A stretch of 37,877 nucleotides of DNA from CAZTHK01 sp964613215 (GTDB lineage Bacteria > Krumholzibacteriota > Krumholzibacteriia > Krumholzibacteriales > CAZTHK01), in assembly GCA_964613215.1 (NCBI GenBank), contig CAZTHK010000029.1:1-37877 (forward strand). Reading direction: 5' to 3'. Each line of letters begins with the position of its first letter. Position 1 is the stretch's first letter. The position numbers and the translations under genes are program-made. This document shows positions 8,410 to 16,088 of this stretch, in pieces. The notes under the pieces were generated by a model. It was not told the DNA's origin. It made no database searches and saw nothing but the letters and a program-made list of their open reading frames with translations.

Positions 8410-8586
8410 ATGACCGGCTCAACTGTCCCGAAACACGAGAGTTGGAAATTACTGAGTTCGCTTTTTCACAGGATTCTCCACGGACAGGAAGATATTCCGG
8501 CAAGAGAGTTAGATTCTTTATGGCTTCAAGGTCTGCTTAGGGTTTGCGGTTCGCCAGAGTATTCTGTCAAACCGCACTACCTGTAA
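8410..8586 (+). CDS. possible 58-aa small protein
   Basis: An ATG at 8410 opens a 58-codon frame ending at TAA 8584-8586. GGAGG at 8392-8396 lies 13 bases upstream, slightly far but usable. The predicted peptide starts MTGSTVPKHESWKLLSSLF. Its middle is helix-forming, leucine-rich and charged (SSLFHRILHGQEDIPARELD), with one Cys near residue 46; there is no signal peptide. It sits downstream of the sigma-54 promoter and 149 bases before the kinase-like gene, in the same direction. The DNA also forms a stem (TGCGGTT/AACCGCA, 8545-8576), so a noncoding RNA is the alternative. Confidence 0.4.
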   Translation: MTGSTVPKHESWKLLSSLFHRILHGQEDIPARELDSLWLQGLLRVCGSPEYSVKPHYL

Positions 8587-8735
8587 AAGGTGTAGCCTGC
8601 CCTGAAAGGGGAGGGTTTTCACCGGGAGCTGCTTAATAAAAACAGCAGGCAAACGCCCTTTAGAAAAATGGGCAGACCGGCGAAGCCCCTGGAAGGCAAA
8701 TTTTACCTGAGAACAGGCATCCGGAGAATCAGCTA
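8587..8735 (+). other. structured leader before kinase-like gene
   Basis: Several stems can form in these 149 bases: a GCCTGC/GCAGGC pair enclosing GCTG/CAGC, a GCCC/GGGC hairpin with an A-rich loop, and a tight CCTG-AGAA-CAGG hairpin just before the ribosome site (CCGGAGAATCAGCT). The arrangement suggests a regulatory leader or processed RNA. It does not match a riboswitch class I know well. Confidence 0.35.
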
Positions 8736-9572
8736 ATGCACGAAGATGACCTTCAGAGGTATATAAAGAATCTGGAACGAATAGTTATAAAAAAACAGAA
8801 GAGCATTGAAAAAATGCAGGGTCGATTCAAGAAGGGCATTCTTTCCCGGTGTCTTGCTCTGAGCTTGGTCGACCCTGTCCTTTTGCTTCAGAGGCAGATC
8901 TCTGCCATATCTGAGATACTGGAGCAGGAGACCGGTGCTCAAAGGGGGGAACTCCCGCAGTCCGCCAGGGACAAAATTACAACTATCCTGGCCAGGATAA
9001 CCGAATCTTCATCCATAATATCCCAGCTTATGGATAATCTTAAAGGGCCGGACTGGATCAGGCCGCGGCAGGGAGAGGAGTTGAACATCAACCTGGTTAT
9101 AACGAAATGGGTGGAACAGGTTAAGTTTCATCCTTGCTACCATCCTGTAATAAAGATAAACCTCTTCCTGAACCAATATCTGCCCGCTACTGTCATGAGG
9201 TTCAGCGAGACATTCCAGATAATCCACTCCCTGGGGATAAATGCTCTGGAAGCGGTTGATAAAAAAAAGGATGGCCAGATATCAATACGGACTGACATGA
9301 CCGATAGATTCATCCTGCTGGAGATAACCGATAACGGCAGAGGGATAAATCCGGAGGTAAGGGAGGATGTATTTAAACCCTTCTATTCCACCAAGGATCC
9401 GGAGGATTCAGATTGCTATCACCCGGGGCTGGGTTTATATATTGCATCCCGGCTGGTTGAAGAAATGGGGGGAAATATCATGCTGGATTGCGGAAGCAGG
9501 GGTAAAACGGCATTCAAGGTCTTTCTGCCCATTCATACAGTTAAGGAGCTCGGTGATGATGAATTAAGTTAG
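8736..9572 (+). CDS. histidine-kinase-like ATPase without H-box histidine
   Basis: This is a 278-aa soluble protein whose C-terminal half is a HATPase_c domain. The N-box is GINALEAV (about 167-174), G1 is EITDNGRGI (about 196-204), the F-box is VFKPFYSTK (about 211-219) and G2 is GLGLYIASRLVEEMGG (about 231-246). The N-terminal part is a coiled-coil helix, followed by a helix that should be the dimerisation and phosphotransfer region. There the expected His-Glu is absent: the segment reads ALSLVDPVLLLQRQ, and the only early histidine is residue 2. No transmembrane or sensor domain is visible. It may be a partner or pseudokinase for the activator encoded next. GGAG lies 10 bases before ATG 8736. 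Confidence 0.85.
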   Translation: MHEDDLQRYIKNLERIVIKKQKSIEKMQGRFKKGILSRCLALSLVDPVLLLQRQISAISEILEQETGAQRGELPQSARDKITTILARITESSSIISQLMDNLKGPDWIRPRQGEELNINLVITKWVEQVKFHPCYHPVIKINLFLNQYLPATVMRFSETFQIIHSLGINALEAVDKKKDGQISIRTDMTDRFILLEITDNGRGINPEVREDVFKPFYSTKDPEDSDCYHPGLGLYIASRLVEEMGGNIMLDCGSRGKTAFKVFLPIHTVKELGDDELS

Positions 9573-9662
9573 AAAGCGGTTAAATATTCTGGTATTATTT
9601 ATTACAGACAGGGAATTTTCTGCAAAAGGGGCAGCCTCAAAAAAATCAGAATGCATATACGG

Positions 9663-9704
9663 CGGCCGGAGAGCGGAATACAGCGGCCGGCCGGTACTTT
9701 TTTT
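9663..9704 (+). terminator. probable intrinsic terminator
   Basis: A 7-bp GC stem (CGGCCGG at 9663-9669 with CCGGCCG at 9687-9693) is followed after four bases by seven T (9698-9704). It would end the kinase-like transcript just before the next promoter. Confidence 0.5.
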
Positions 9705-9707
9705 GGA

Positions 9708-9736
9708 TTGACCTGTATGGTAAAGGAATGTAGCAT
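9708..9736 (+). promoter_or_regulatory. sigma-70 promoter for GAF activator
   Basis: TTGACC (9708-9713) and TAGCAT (9731-9736) are 17 bases apart, placing transcription start about 17 bases before GTG 9760. The -10 box is only 4 of 6. Because the terminator lies just upstream, the activator appears to have its own promoter. Confidence 0.5.
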
Positions 9737-9759
9737 AAATAGCAACAGAGGAGAGTACT

Positions 9760-11433
9760 GTGATAGACTGGGGAACAGATCCATCAAATGATGATAAAGC
9801 GCAGGACAGCGAAAGCGCAGATGATTTTTTTGCCGAAGCCGACAGCAATCTGGAACATCTGGAAAACTCTGAAATCATCAAAAGCAGCCGGCATCTGTCC
9901 AGGAAGCTGGAGAATACCGAGCATCGTCTGAAGATGCTGGAGATGCTTATAGACATCACCAAATCACTGAATTCCACCCTGAACCTCAACCAGCTGCTTA
10001 TCAATATAGTTGACTCTATAAATACCCTGGCGGATACCGACAGGGGATTTCTGATGCTGACCAATCAGAAGGGGGATCTGGAATTCAGGATAGCCAGAGA
10101 CCGTTCCCAGGAAGCCCTCAATAAGGAAGATTTCGAAGTCAGCCACTCCATCATAAATGAAACCAAGGAGAAACGCGAACCCATCTTTATTTCCAACCTT
10201 CCCGAGAGTGACCGGTTCAAAGATCAGAAAAGCGTTATCGATCTGGAGCTGAAAACCGCCCTGTGCGTACCGCTTACCCTGGAAGACAGGGTTATCGGAG
10301 TTATCTACACAGACAGCAGCAGAATGTCTAACAAATTCAAAATGGCGGATATGCCCATCATATCCGCCTTCGCTTCCCAGGCAGCCATAGCCATAGAAAA
10401 TGCCCGGCTTCACGGAGAGCTGGTGATGTCGAAGGAGAACCTTGCCCGGGAGAATCTGGAGCTTAAACAGGAGCTTTCCGAAAAGTACAGGTTCTCGGGA
10501 ATTATCGGAAAAAGCAAATCCATGCAGAATATATTCAATATCATAAAGAAGATCGCTCCCCACACAACCACTGTATTAATTCATGGAGAGACCGGAACCG
10601 GCAAGGAGCTTATCGCCAGGGCCATTCACTTCAACGGTCCCAGAAAAACAAAACAGCTGGTAACCATCAACTGCGGAGCCATGCCCGCAGAGCTTCTGGA
10701 GAGTGAGTTGTTCGGTCACAGAAAGGGAGCATTCACCGGAGCAACCCGGGACAAGAAGGGGCTGCTGGAAACAGCAGACGGGGGCACCATATTCCTGGAT
10801 GAAATAGGGGATATGCCCCTGCCCCTGCAGGTTAAGCTTCTCCGGGTACTGCAGGACGGTGTGATCAGAAGAGTCGGCGATAACATCACCAGAAAGGTGG
10901 ATGTGAGAGTGCTGGCGGCCACCAACAGGGATCTCTCCGAGGATATCAAAAAGGGCACCTTCAGAGAGGATCTCTATTACCGGCTGAATGTGGTGCCCAT
11001 CCATATCCCCCCTCTGAGGGAGAGGCATGAAGATATTATTCCCCTGGTGGAGCATTTTCTCAAGAAATACAGCTCTGAGATGAACAAGGGAGAAATCAGA
11101 ATAACACCCGGAGCCATCAAGCTCCTTCTCTCCATGCCATGGGCGGGAAATGTCCGGGAACTGGAAAATACCATAGAGAGGGCACTGGCACTCTGCGGGG
11201 ACTCTCCGGTGCTTTCCAGAGAACATTTTCCCCAGCTTAAGACCGGCTCCTCCCTGGATCATCTGGAGGGAGAAAATTCTCTTAAAGACAAATTGAAACA
11301 GGTGGAAAAGCAGATAATATCCACCACTCTGGATAAAACCAGCGGCAATATTACCAGAGCCGCCCGGCATCTGAATGTAACCCGTCAGCACCTTCACAAC
11401 AAAATCAAGCAGTACGGGATAAACAGGAATTAA
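9760..11433 (+). CDS. GAF-domain sigma-54 activator (AAA+ and Fis HTH)
   Basis: This is an enhancer-binding protein of 557 aa. A charged N-terminal segment (1-60) leads to a GAF domain (about 65-215, ending near AAIAIENARLH) and a coiled linker. The AAA+ domain follows (about 240-475), with Walker A GETGTGKE near 275 and a canonical GAFTGA loop near 323-328. Walker B is GGTIFLDEIGDM and the sensor is ATNRDL. The C-terminal Fis HTH (NITRAARHLNVTRQHLHNKI) fills about 528-547. No receiver domain is present, so it probably senses a small ligand or redox signal through GAF. The GTG start has AGAGGAGAG upstream. It is a good candidate regulator of the sigma-54 promoter at 8166. Confidence 0.95.
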   Translation: MIDWGTDPSNDDKAQDSESADDFFAEADSNLEHLENSEIIKSSRHLSRKLENTEHRLKMLEMLIDITKSLNSTLNLNQLLINIVDSINTLADTDRGFLMLTNQKGDLEFRIARDRSQEALNKEDFEVSHSIINETKEKREPIFISNLPESDRFKDQKSVIDLELKTALCVPLTLEDRVIGVIYTDSSRMSNKFKMADMPIISAFASQAAIAIENARLHGELVMSKENLARENLELKQELSEKYRFSGIIGKSKSMQNIFNIIKKIAPHTTTVLIHGETGTGKELIARAIHFNGPRKTKQLVTINCGAMPAELLESELFGHRKGAFTGATRDKKGLLETADGGTIFLDEIGDMPLPLQVKLLRVLQDGVIRRVGDNITRKVDVRVLAATNRDLSEDIKKGTFREDLYYRLNVVPIHIPPLRERHEDIIPLVEHFLKKYSSEMNKGEIRITPGAIKLLLSMPWAGNVRELENTIERALALCGDSPVLSREHFPQLKTGSSLDHLEGENSLKDKLKQVEKQIISTTLDKTSGNITRAARHLNVTRQHLHNKIKQYGINRN

Positions 11434-11466
11434 CCTGCCACCGGCCGGCAGAATACGGAAATATAC

Positions 11467-12543
11467 ATGAGCAGCAATAACGATTCGCATATTCCCTTTT
11501 ACTATCATTCTGACTTCCCGGACTACGATTTCGGACCGGGCCATCCCTTCCGGGGAGAGAGATTCTCCCTGTTCTTCCGGGCCCTGCAGGAAAAATTCCC
11601 GGAAGTATATGCCATGCTGGACATCCGGGAACCTGAAGAGGCCAGTGATGATGACATCATACTGGCTCATCAGAGGGAGTATCTGGAGAGGGTTACAGCC
11701 CTGGAGAAGAGAAGGGGCTGGCTAACCATCGACACTCAGCTTCTCCCCGGCTCCATAAGAGCGGCCCGCCTGCTGGCCGGTTCATCCATGGCAACCGTTC
11801 AGAAAGCAGTGGAATCCGGCCTGGCCATGGGGTTCGGCGGCCTCCATCATGCCGGATTGAACTTCGGGGGAGGCTTCTGCATCCTCAACGATGTGGCTAT
11901 AGCGGCACATCATCTCCTGGCCGGAGGGCTGGAGAGAATAATCATACTGGATACCGATGCTCATCATGGCAACGGCACCATGGACATCTTTTACCGCGAC
12001 CCCAGGGTTCTGTTCATCTCCCTGCATCAGGATCCCCGCACCCTCTTTCCGGGCAGGGGCTTCTCCTCGGAGATCGGAGAGGATCAGGGAGCCGGTTACA
12101 CCGTGAACATCCCGCTTGCTCCGCTTGCAGAAAAGACACAGTACAACATTGCCTTCCAGCAGATTGTATATCCCCTGATAGAGGAATTCGAACCCCAGAT
12201 AATAATCAGAAACGGGGGCAGCGATCCACTATATACCGATACCCTTACCAACCTGGGTCTGGATCTGGATTCCCTCTCCCAGCTTCACCGGGGAATAGCA
12301 GAACGTGCCTCCAGCGGCAACATCCCCCTGGCAGACCTTTTTATAAGCGGCTACGGCCCCTATATTGCCGACGGCTGGCTGGCAATAATCAGAGGGGTAC
12401 TGGATCTTCCCATGGAACTGGAAAACATGGAACAGCCCCGCAACATCTCACCGGACAAGTTAGAGGTCATTACTGCCCAGACATGGAGAACCATTGACGA
12501 ACTGAAGGGACGTCTGTCAGAATACTGGAAAAATCTCGGTTAG
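11467..12543 (+). CDS. histone-deacetylase-family protein (AcuC-like)
   Basis: This is a Zn-dependent arginase/deacetylase-fold enzyme of 358 aa that should remove acetyl groups from lysine or small amines in the cytoplasm. The landmarks are GLHHAGLNFGGGFCILNDVA (His-His dyad near 126), DTDAHHGNGT (metal ligands Asp and His near 161-170), GGSDPL (third ligand, near 251) and GYGPY, which holds the position of the catalytic tyrosine, near 296. The order and spacing fit active members. It follows the GAF activator by 33 bases. An AcuA-like acetyltransferase is encoded 600 bases downstream on the other strand, so it may deacetylate acetyl-CoA synthetase as AcuC does. Polyamine deacetylation is the main alternative. 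Confidence 0.9.
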   Translation: MSSNNDSHIPFYYHSDFPDYDFGPGHPFRGERFSLFFRALQEKFPEVYAMLDIREPEEASDDDIILAHQREYLERVTALEKRRGWLTIDTQLLPGSIRAARLLAGSSMATVQKAVESGLAMGFGGLHHAGLNFGGGFCILNDVAIAAHHLLAGGLERIIILDTDAHHGNGTMDIFYRDPRVLFISLHQDPRTLFPGRGFSSEIGEDQGAGYTVNIPLAPLAEKTQYNIAFQQIVYPLIEEFEPQIIIRNGGSDPLYTDTLTNLGLDLDSLSQLHRGIAERASSGNIPLADLFISGYGPYIADGWLAIIRGVLDLPMELENMEQPRNISPDKLEVITAQTWRTIDELKGRLSEYWKNLG

Positions 12544-12566
12544 AAAATCGCAAGGAGGGATCCGGA

Positions 12567-13049
12567 ATGGAACTAACCATCGTTAAGATCAAGAAGCCCG
12601 ACGATGTTAATATCATCCTGGGGATGTCACACTTCGTTAAAACGGTTGAAGACCTGCATGAAGCAGTGGTATCTTCAGTTCCCGGCGTAAAATTCGGCCT
12701 GGGATTCTGTGAAGCTTCCGGAGCCAGGCTGGTTAGATACTCGGGCAATGACAGGGAGATGACCGGACTGGCCAAAGAGAATGCTGAGGCCATAGGGGCG
12801 GGACATTCCTTTATAATATGTATACGGGAAGCCTTTCCCATAAACCTGACCAATGCCATAAAGTCCGTTCCGGAGGTTTGCAGAATACTGTGCGCTACCG
12901 CCAACCCGGTGGAGGTAATAATTGCCCGGACAGATCAGGGAAGGGGAATTCTGGGAGTGGTAGACGGAGAACCTCCGGTGGGAGTGGAGGATGAAGAGGG
13001 GAAGAGCTGGCGCTATGAGCTGTTGAGAAAGATCGGTTACAAGCTGTAG
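12567..13049 (+). CDS. adenosine-specific kinase family protein (DUF355)
   Basis: This 160-aa protein belongs to the DUF355 / PAE2307 family of archaea and some bacteria, members of which bind adenosine or AMP. Family hallmarks are GVKFGLGFCEASGARLVR near 40-57, GHSFIICIREAFPINLTNAI near 84-103, VCRILCATANPVEVI and QGRGILGVVDG near the end. The length is typical. GGAGGG lies about 9 bases before ATG 12567, and the deacetylase ends 23 bases upstream, so the two are probably cotranscribed. The in vivo role is uncertain; kinase activity is known only by family name. Confidence 0.85.
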   Translation: MELTIVKIKKPDDVNIILGMSHFVKTVEDLHEAVVSSVPGVKFGLGFCEASGARLVRYSGNDREMTGLAKENAEAIGAGHSFIICIREAFPINLTNAIKSVPEVCRILCATANPVEVIIARTDQGRGILGVVDGEPPVGVEDEEGKSWRYELLRKIGYKL

Positions 13050-13125
13050 GCCGGATGGGCCGGAAACCAGCATATCTATATACAATTACGGCAAGGGGAC
13101 AGCCCATGAAATTTTCCCGGATGTT

Positions 13126-13809
13126 CTAGCCCCACCCCCAGCCTCCCATACCCGATCCCGAGACAGAACGGTAGAATTCCATTGCTATTTCAGAAGTTAC
13201 CCTCCTGCCGGTCCTGGCCAGGAACATGCTTTCACCGGAGTAACAGATCTCCGCATCATCGGTATGGTAATACCTGAACCCGAATGGTTGAAACAGCCGC
13301 AGTAACATACCCCGGTACTGATATGAAGACAACCGGGTGGATTTCAGATCCCAGTGCCATGAATATTCACGGGTAAAAACTATCTTCTCCTCCAACTCAG
13401 TGTCATCGAAAATAAAGGACAGCATACTCTTTCCGACCCCCTTTCCCCTCCATGATGTACTCACCTCTATGGATCCCAGCTCCAGTATCACCGGATTGTC
13501 AGCATTGACATGCTTTTCTGCAATTGACCTGTTCAAGTCATACCAGCAGGTACCCTCGCCAGGTCTGATAATGGTAACGTATCCCACCAGGGTGTCCCGG
13601 TATACCGCTCCGGCCACCCGGTTCTGCTCTTTCTCACAGACTGAACCGAGCACCTCCCTGGTCTTCTCCATGGTCCGGTATCTGTAGTGAAAGAAATTTC
13701 CCAGACCCTTCCCCATCTCAATATGGTTCAGCCTGGAACTGTCCAGGTACCTGAACAGAGTCACTTTCCTGCCCTCTACAGTTATTTTCTTCTCCATAAC
13801 AGCTTTCAT
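13126..13809 (-). CDS. acuA: AcuA-type GNAT acetyltransferase
   Basis: This 227-aa GNAT enzyme resembles B. subtilis AcuA, which acetylates and inactivates acetyl-CoA synthetase. The acetyl-CoA loop is WRGKGVGKSML near residue 116-126, preceded by LELGSIEVS. The AcuA-typical EYSWHWDLK near 149-157 and FGFRYYHTDDAEI near 177-189 support the subfamily. It is convergent with the deacetylase/DUF355 pair. ATG 13797 (MEKKITV) is an alternative start; no clear ribosome site decides between them. The Gly-Trp-rich C-terminal tail (GMGGWGWG) is unusual. Confidence 0.82.
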   Translation of the reverse strand: MKAVMEKKITVEGRKVTLFRYLDSSRLNHIEMGKGLGNFFHYRYRTMEKTREVLGSVCEKEQNRVAGAVYRDTLVGYVTIIRPGEGTCWYDLNRSIAEKHVNADNPVILELGSIEVSTSWRGKGVGKSMLSFIFDDTELEEKIVFTREYSWHWDLKSTRLSSYQYRGMLLRLFQPFGFRYYHTDDAEICYSGESMFLARTGRRVTSEIAMEFYRSVSGSGMGGWGWG

Positions 13810-13896
13810 AATATTACTTCAGGGCGGAAACAGTCAACGCAGAGATAACGGATATCAGCCTCGACCCTGCTGAATCTCCGGCTACCATTCTGACTA

Positions 13897-15792
13897 TTAC
13901 ATATAATCCTCTATCCCCGTCCTCTTCATTCTGTACAGCATGGTAGTTCTTTTAATCCCCAGCAATCTGGCCGCCCTGGAGCGGTTACCCCCTGTGATTC
14001 CAAGAGCCCTTATAATCTCAGACCTCTCCAGACTTCGCAGCTTTGATTCCAGATAGCCTCCTCCTTTCTCCTCTCCGTAATCAGCGATAAACCGGGGCGG
14101 CAGATTGAAGGCATGTATACTCAATCTGCCCCTCCCCCTGCTTATCACCGCCCTGAGTGTTTTATTCTTAAGTTCCCTCACATTGCCGGGCCACTGGTAC
14201 GCAGCCAGCAACCGCATGGTTCTGCCCTCCAGGTTAAAAGGCCCCAGGCCGAACCGGATACAGAATTTGTCAATAAAATGATCAACCAGCAGTGGAATAT
14301 CCATCCTTCTCTGTCTGAGAGGAGGTATTCTAAACACAAATACAGAGAGCCGGTGGTAAAGATCCTTCCTGAAACGCCCCGCATTTACTTCCGACTCAAT
14401 ATCCCTGTTGGTGGCGGCGATGATCCGGGCATCGGTCCTCCTGGGGATACTCTCTCCCACCACCCGGAATTCACCCTCCTCCACCACTCTGAGAAGTTTG
14501 GGCTGAAGGGAAAGCTCCAGTTCACATATCTCATCCAGCAGAACGGTTCCACCCTCCGCTGTTGCCATCACCCCCCTTACATCCTTCCTGGCATCCGTAT
14601 ACGCTCCCCTGACCGAACCGAACAGAGTGTTCTCCACCAGACCCGGGGGAAGAGCTGAAACATTTACCGGAATATACTGCTTGCCCTCCCTGCCACTCCA
14701 ATGGTGAATCATACGGCTTATAACATCCTTGCCCACACCCGACTCTCCCAGCAAGAGAACCGGAACCGGATATGGAGCAATTCGCCTCACCTGCTGCATA
14801 ATACACTGACATTGTGGATTACGGGTAAGAAACTCCGTTCCAGAATCAGGCCTTCCTTCATATCCAGGCTTCTCCTCACCCGCACGGCAGCAGTGAACCT
14901 CGATGTCAACTTCAGTCGCAAACTGCCCGTACAGATACTCGGGCATGGCCGCTTCCCTGCTCAATTCACAGTTCTCCCGGAGGGATTCACAGGCCTTCAG
15001 CATTTCTTCAGCCTCCTCCTCTAATCCCCTGTGTTTGAATAAAAGATGCCGCAGATAGAGATACCGTATATTGATTAAACGCCATCCATCCGGAACTCCG
15101 CCGGCATCTTCGATGCGGGCCGTAATCTCAGCGGCAATATCAAATTCACCTTCCCGCAGGTAAAGCCACATCAGGGTCAGAAGAGCATCCACCCCTATAT
15201 CTCCCCCGGAATTTTCCTTTAACCTCTCAATCACTTCACCCGCCATCTCCAGTGCAATACTGGTTTTTCCTCTCAACCCCATAAGCCTTGCCTTCAAGAG
15301 CAGAACCCGGTTGACTCCATCTCCATCCGGTATACTCTTAAAACTCCAGTAAGCAAAAGATATCAACGAGAGGGAATCATCCCGGTTGCCCCGGACTATC
15401 TCAATGCGGGCAAGTTTAAGGGCTGCATCAGCAGCCAGATCAACCTTCCCCTTTTTAACTGATCTGTCCATAACCATCTGTAGTATCTTCGCAGAAGCAT
15501 TCAGCTTTCCTCTGGCCTCCATAACCGCTGCCCTCTGAATGTCAAACTTCATAGCGAGAGGTTCGTATTCCTTACCCCCTGCCAGCCTGATGGCCAGACG
15601 GATAAAGAAGGAAGCAAGGTTAACCCTTCCCTTTCTCAGGTATATGGAAGAGAGACAATGAGCCGCCCGGGCTCTTGAATCCCGCTTTTTATGCTTTCCC
15701 CCCAGATAAAAAATCAGGGGAACCACATTGTCCCCCCGATCTTCCAAGAACCGGTGCAGCCGCCTCTCCGGAAAATCACCGGCACAATCCAT
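13897..15792 (-). CDS. helical-repeat sigma-54-type activator with GAYTDA loop
   Basis: This is a third AAA+ activator. The frame opens at 15852, but a perfect promoter has its -10 box over that ATG, so transcription begins near 15844. ATG 15792 with GGAG nine bases upstream is the first sensible start, giving 631 aa. Residues 1 to about 290 are TPR-like helices. The AAA+ domain is about 325-560, with Walker A GESGVGKD and Walker B GGTVLLDEICEL. The sigma-54 loop reads GAYTDA (396-401) instead of GAFTGA. A Fis HTH (NRSRAARLLGIKRTTMLYRM) ends the protein. The changed loop may mean altered sigma-54 contact. It is divergent from an exported dockerin-like protein. Confidence 0.9.
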   Translation of the reverse strand: MDCAGDFPERRLHRFLEDRGDNVVPLIFYLGGKHKKRDSRARAAHCLSSIYLRKGRVNLASFFIRLAIRLAGGKEYEPLAMKFDIQRAAVMEARGKLNASAKILQMVMDRSVKKGKVDLAADAALKLARIEIVRGNRDDSLSLISFAYWSFKSIPDGDGVNRVLLLKARLMGLRGKTSIALEMAGEVIERLKENSGGDIGVDALLTLMWLYLREGEFDIAAEITARIEDAGGVPDGWRLINIRYLYLRHLLFKHRGLEEEAEEMLKACESLRENCELSREAAMPEYLYGQFATEVDIEVHCCRAGEEKPGYEGRPDSGTEFLTRNPQCQCIMQQVRRIAPYPVPVLLLGESGVGKDVISRMIHHWSGREGKQYIPVNVSALPPGLVENTLFGSVRGAYTDARKDVRGVMATAEGGTVLLDEICELELSLQPKLLRVVEEGEFRVVGESIPRRTDARIIAATNRDIESEVNAGRFRKDLYHRLSVFVFRIPPLRQRRMDIPLLVDHFIDKFCIRFGLGPFNLEGRTMRLLAAYQWPGNVRELKNKTLRAVISRGRGRLSIHAFNLPPRFIADYGEEKGGGYLESKLRSLERSEIIRALGITGGNRSRAARLLGIKRTTMLYRMKRTGIEDYM

Positions 15793-15850
15793 TGCCAAAA
15801 TCTCCAGAGATAAAACACCGAATCTGATAATTAGTTTTATTTCAGCTTTC

Positions 15851-15879
15851 ATTATATAGTATTTATTAAATTATGTCAA
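15851..15879 (-). promoter_or_regulatory. consensus sigma-70 promoter overlapping an apparent ATG
   Basis: On the minus strand TTGACA (15874-15879) and TATAAT (15851-15856) are exactly 17 bases apart. The final AT of the -10 box belongs to the first in-frame ATG (15850-15852), which would therefore lie upstream of the transcript start and not be translated. This decides the start of the activator at 15792. Confidence 0.8.
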
Positions 15880-15911
15880 ATCCTTATAGTGTTTTCAAAG
15901 CTTTTCATATA

Positions 15912-15941
15912 TTGACTTCTACCCTTTATTAGTGCTATAAT
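15912..15941 (+). promoter_or_regulatory. sigma-70 promoter for exported dockerin-like protein
   Basis: TTGACT (15912-15917) and TATAAT (15936-15941) are 18 bases apart. The leader to ATG 16089 is about 140 bases and carries a GGGATG/CATCCC inverted pair (15958-16019) and an ATCAC/GTGAT pair around the ribosome site. Confidence 0.7.
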
Positions 15942-16088
15942 AAGATTAAAATAAAAGGGATGGGCAAAAACATCGAAGGTCAGGAGGAGATCCATCAATA
16001 AGCTCATGGTCTCATCCCATTTGATAAGTGGTGAACAACCCTCGTTAAAATAAGGTGGATACTATATACATCACAAAAGAGGTGTGAT

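Noticed and set aside
8640..8735. Resemblance to a cyclic di-GMP-I riboswitch (GGCAAAC, hairpin, GAAGCC)
   Set aside because: The second conserved stem with its GGTAGCGGGGTTACC-type core is missing, and the joining sequence GACCGGCGAAGCC differs from GGGACGCAAAGCC.
10576..11670. 364-codon antisense frame over the GAF activator
   Set aside because: Opposite strand of a canonical AAA+ domain; no family motifs.
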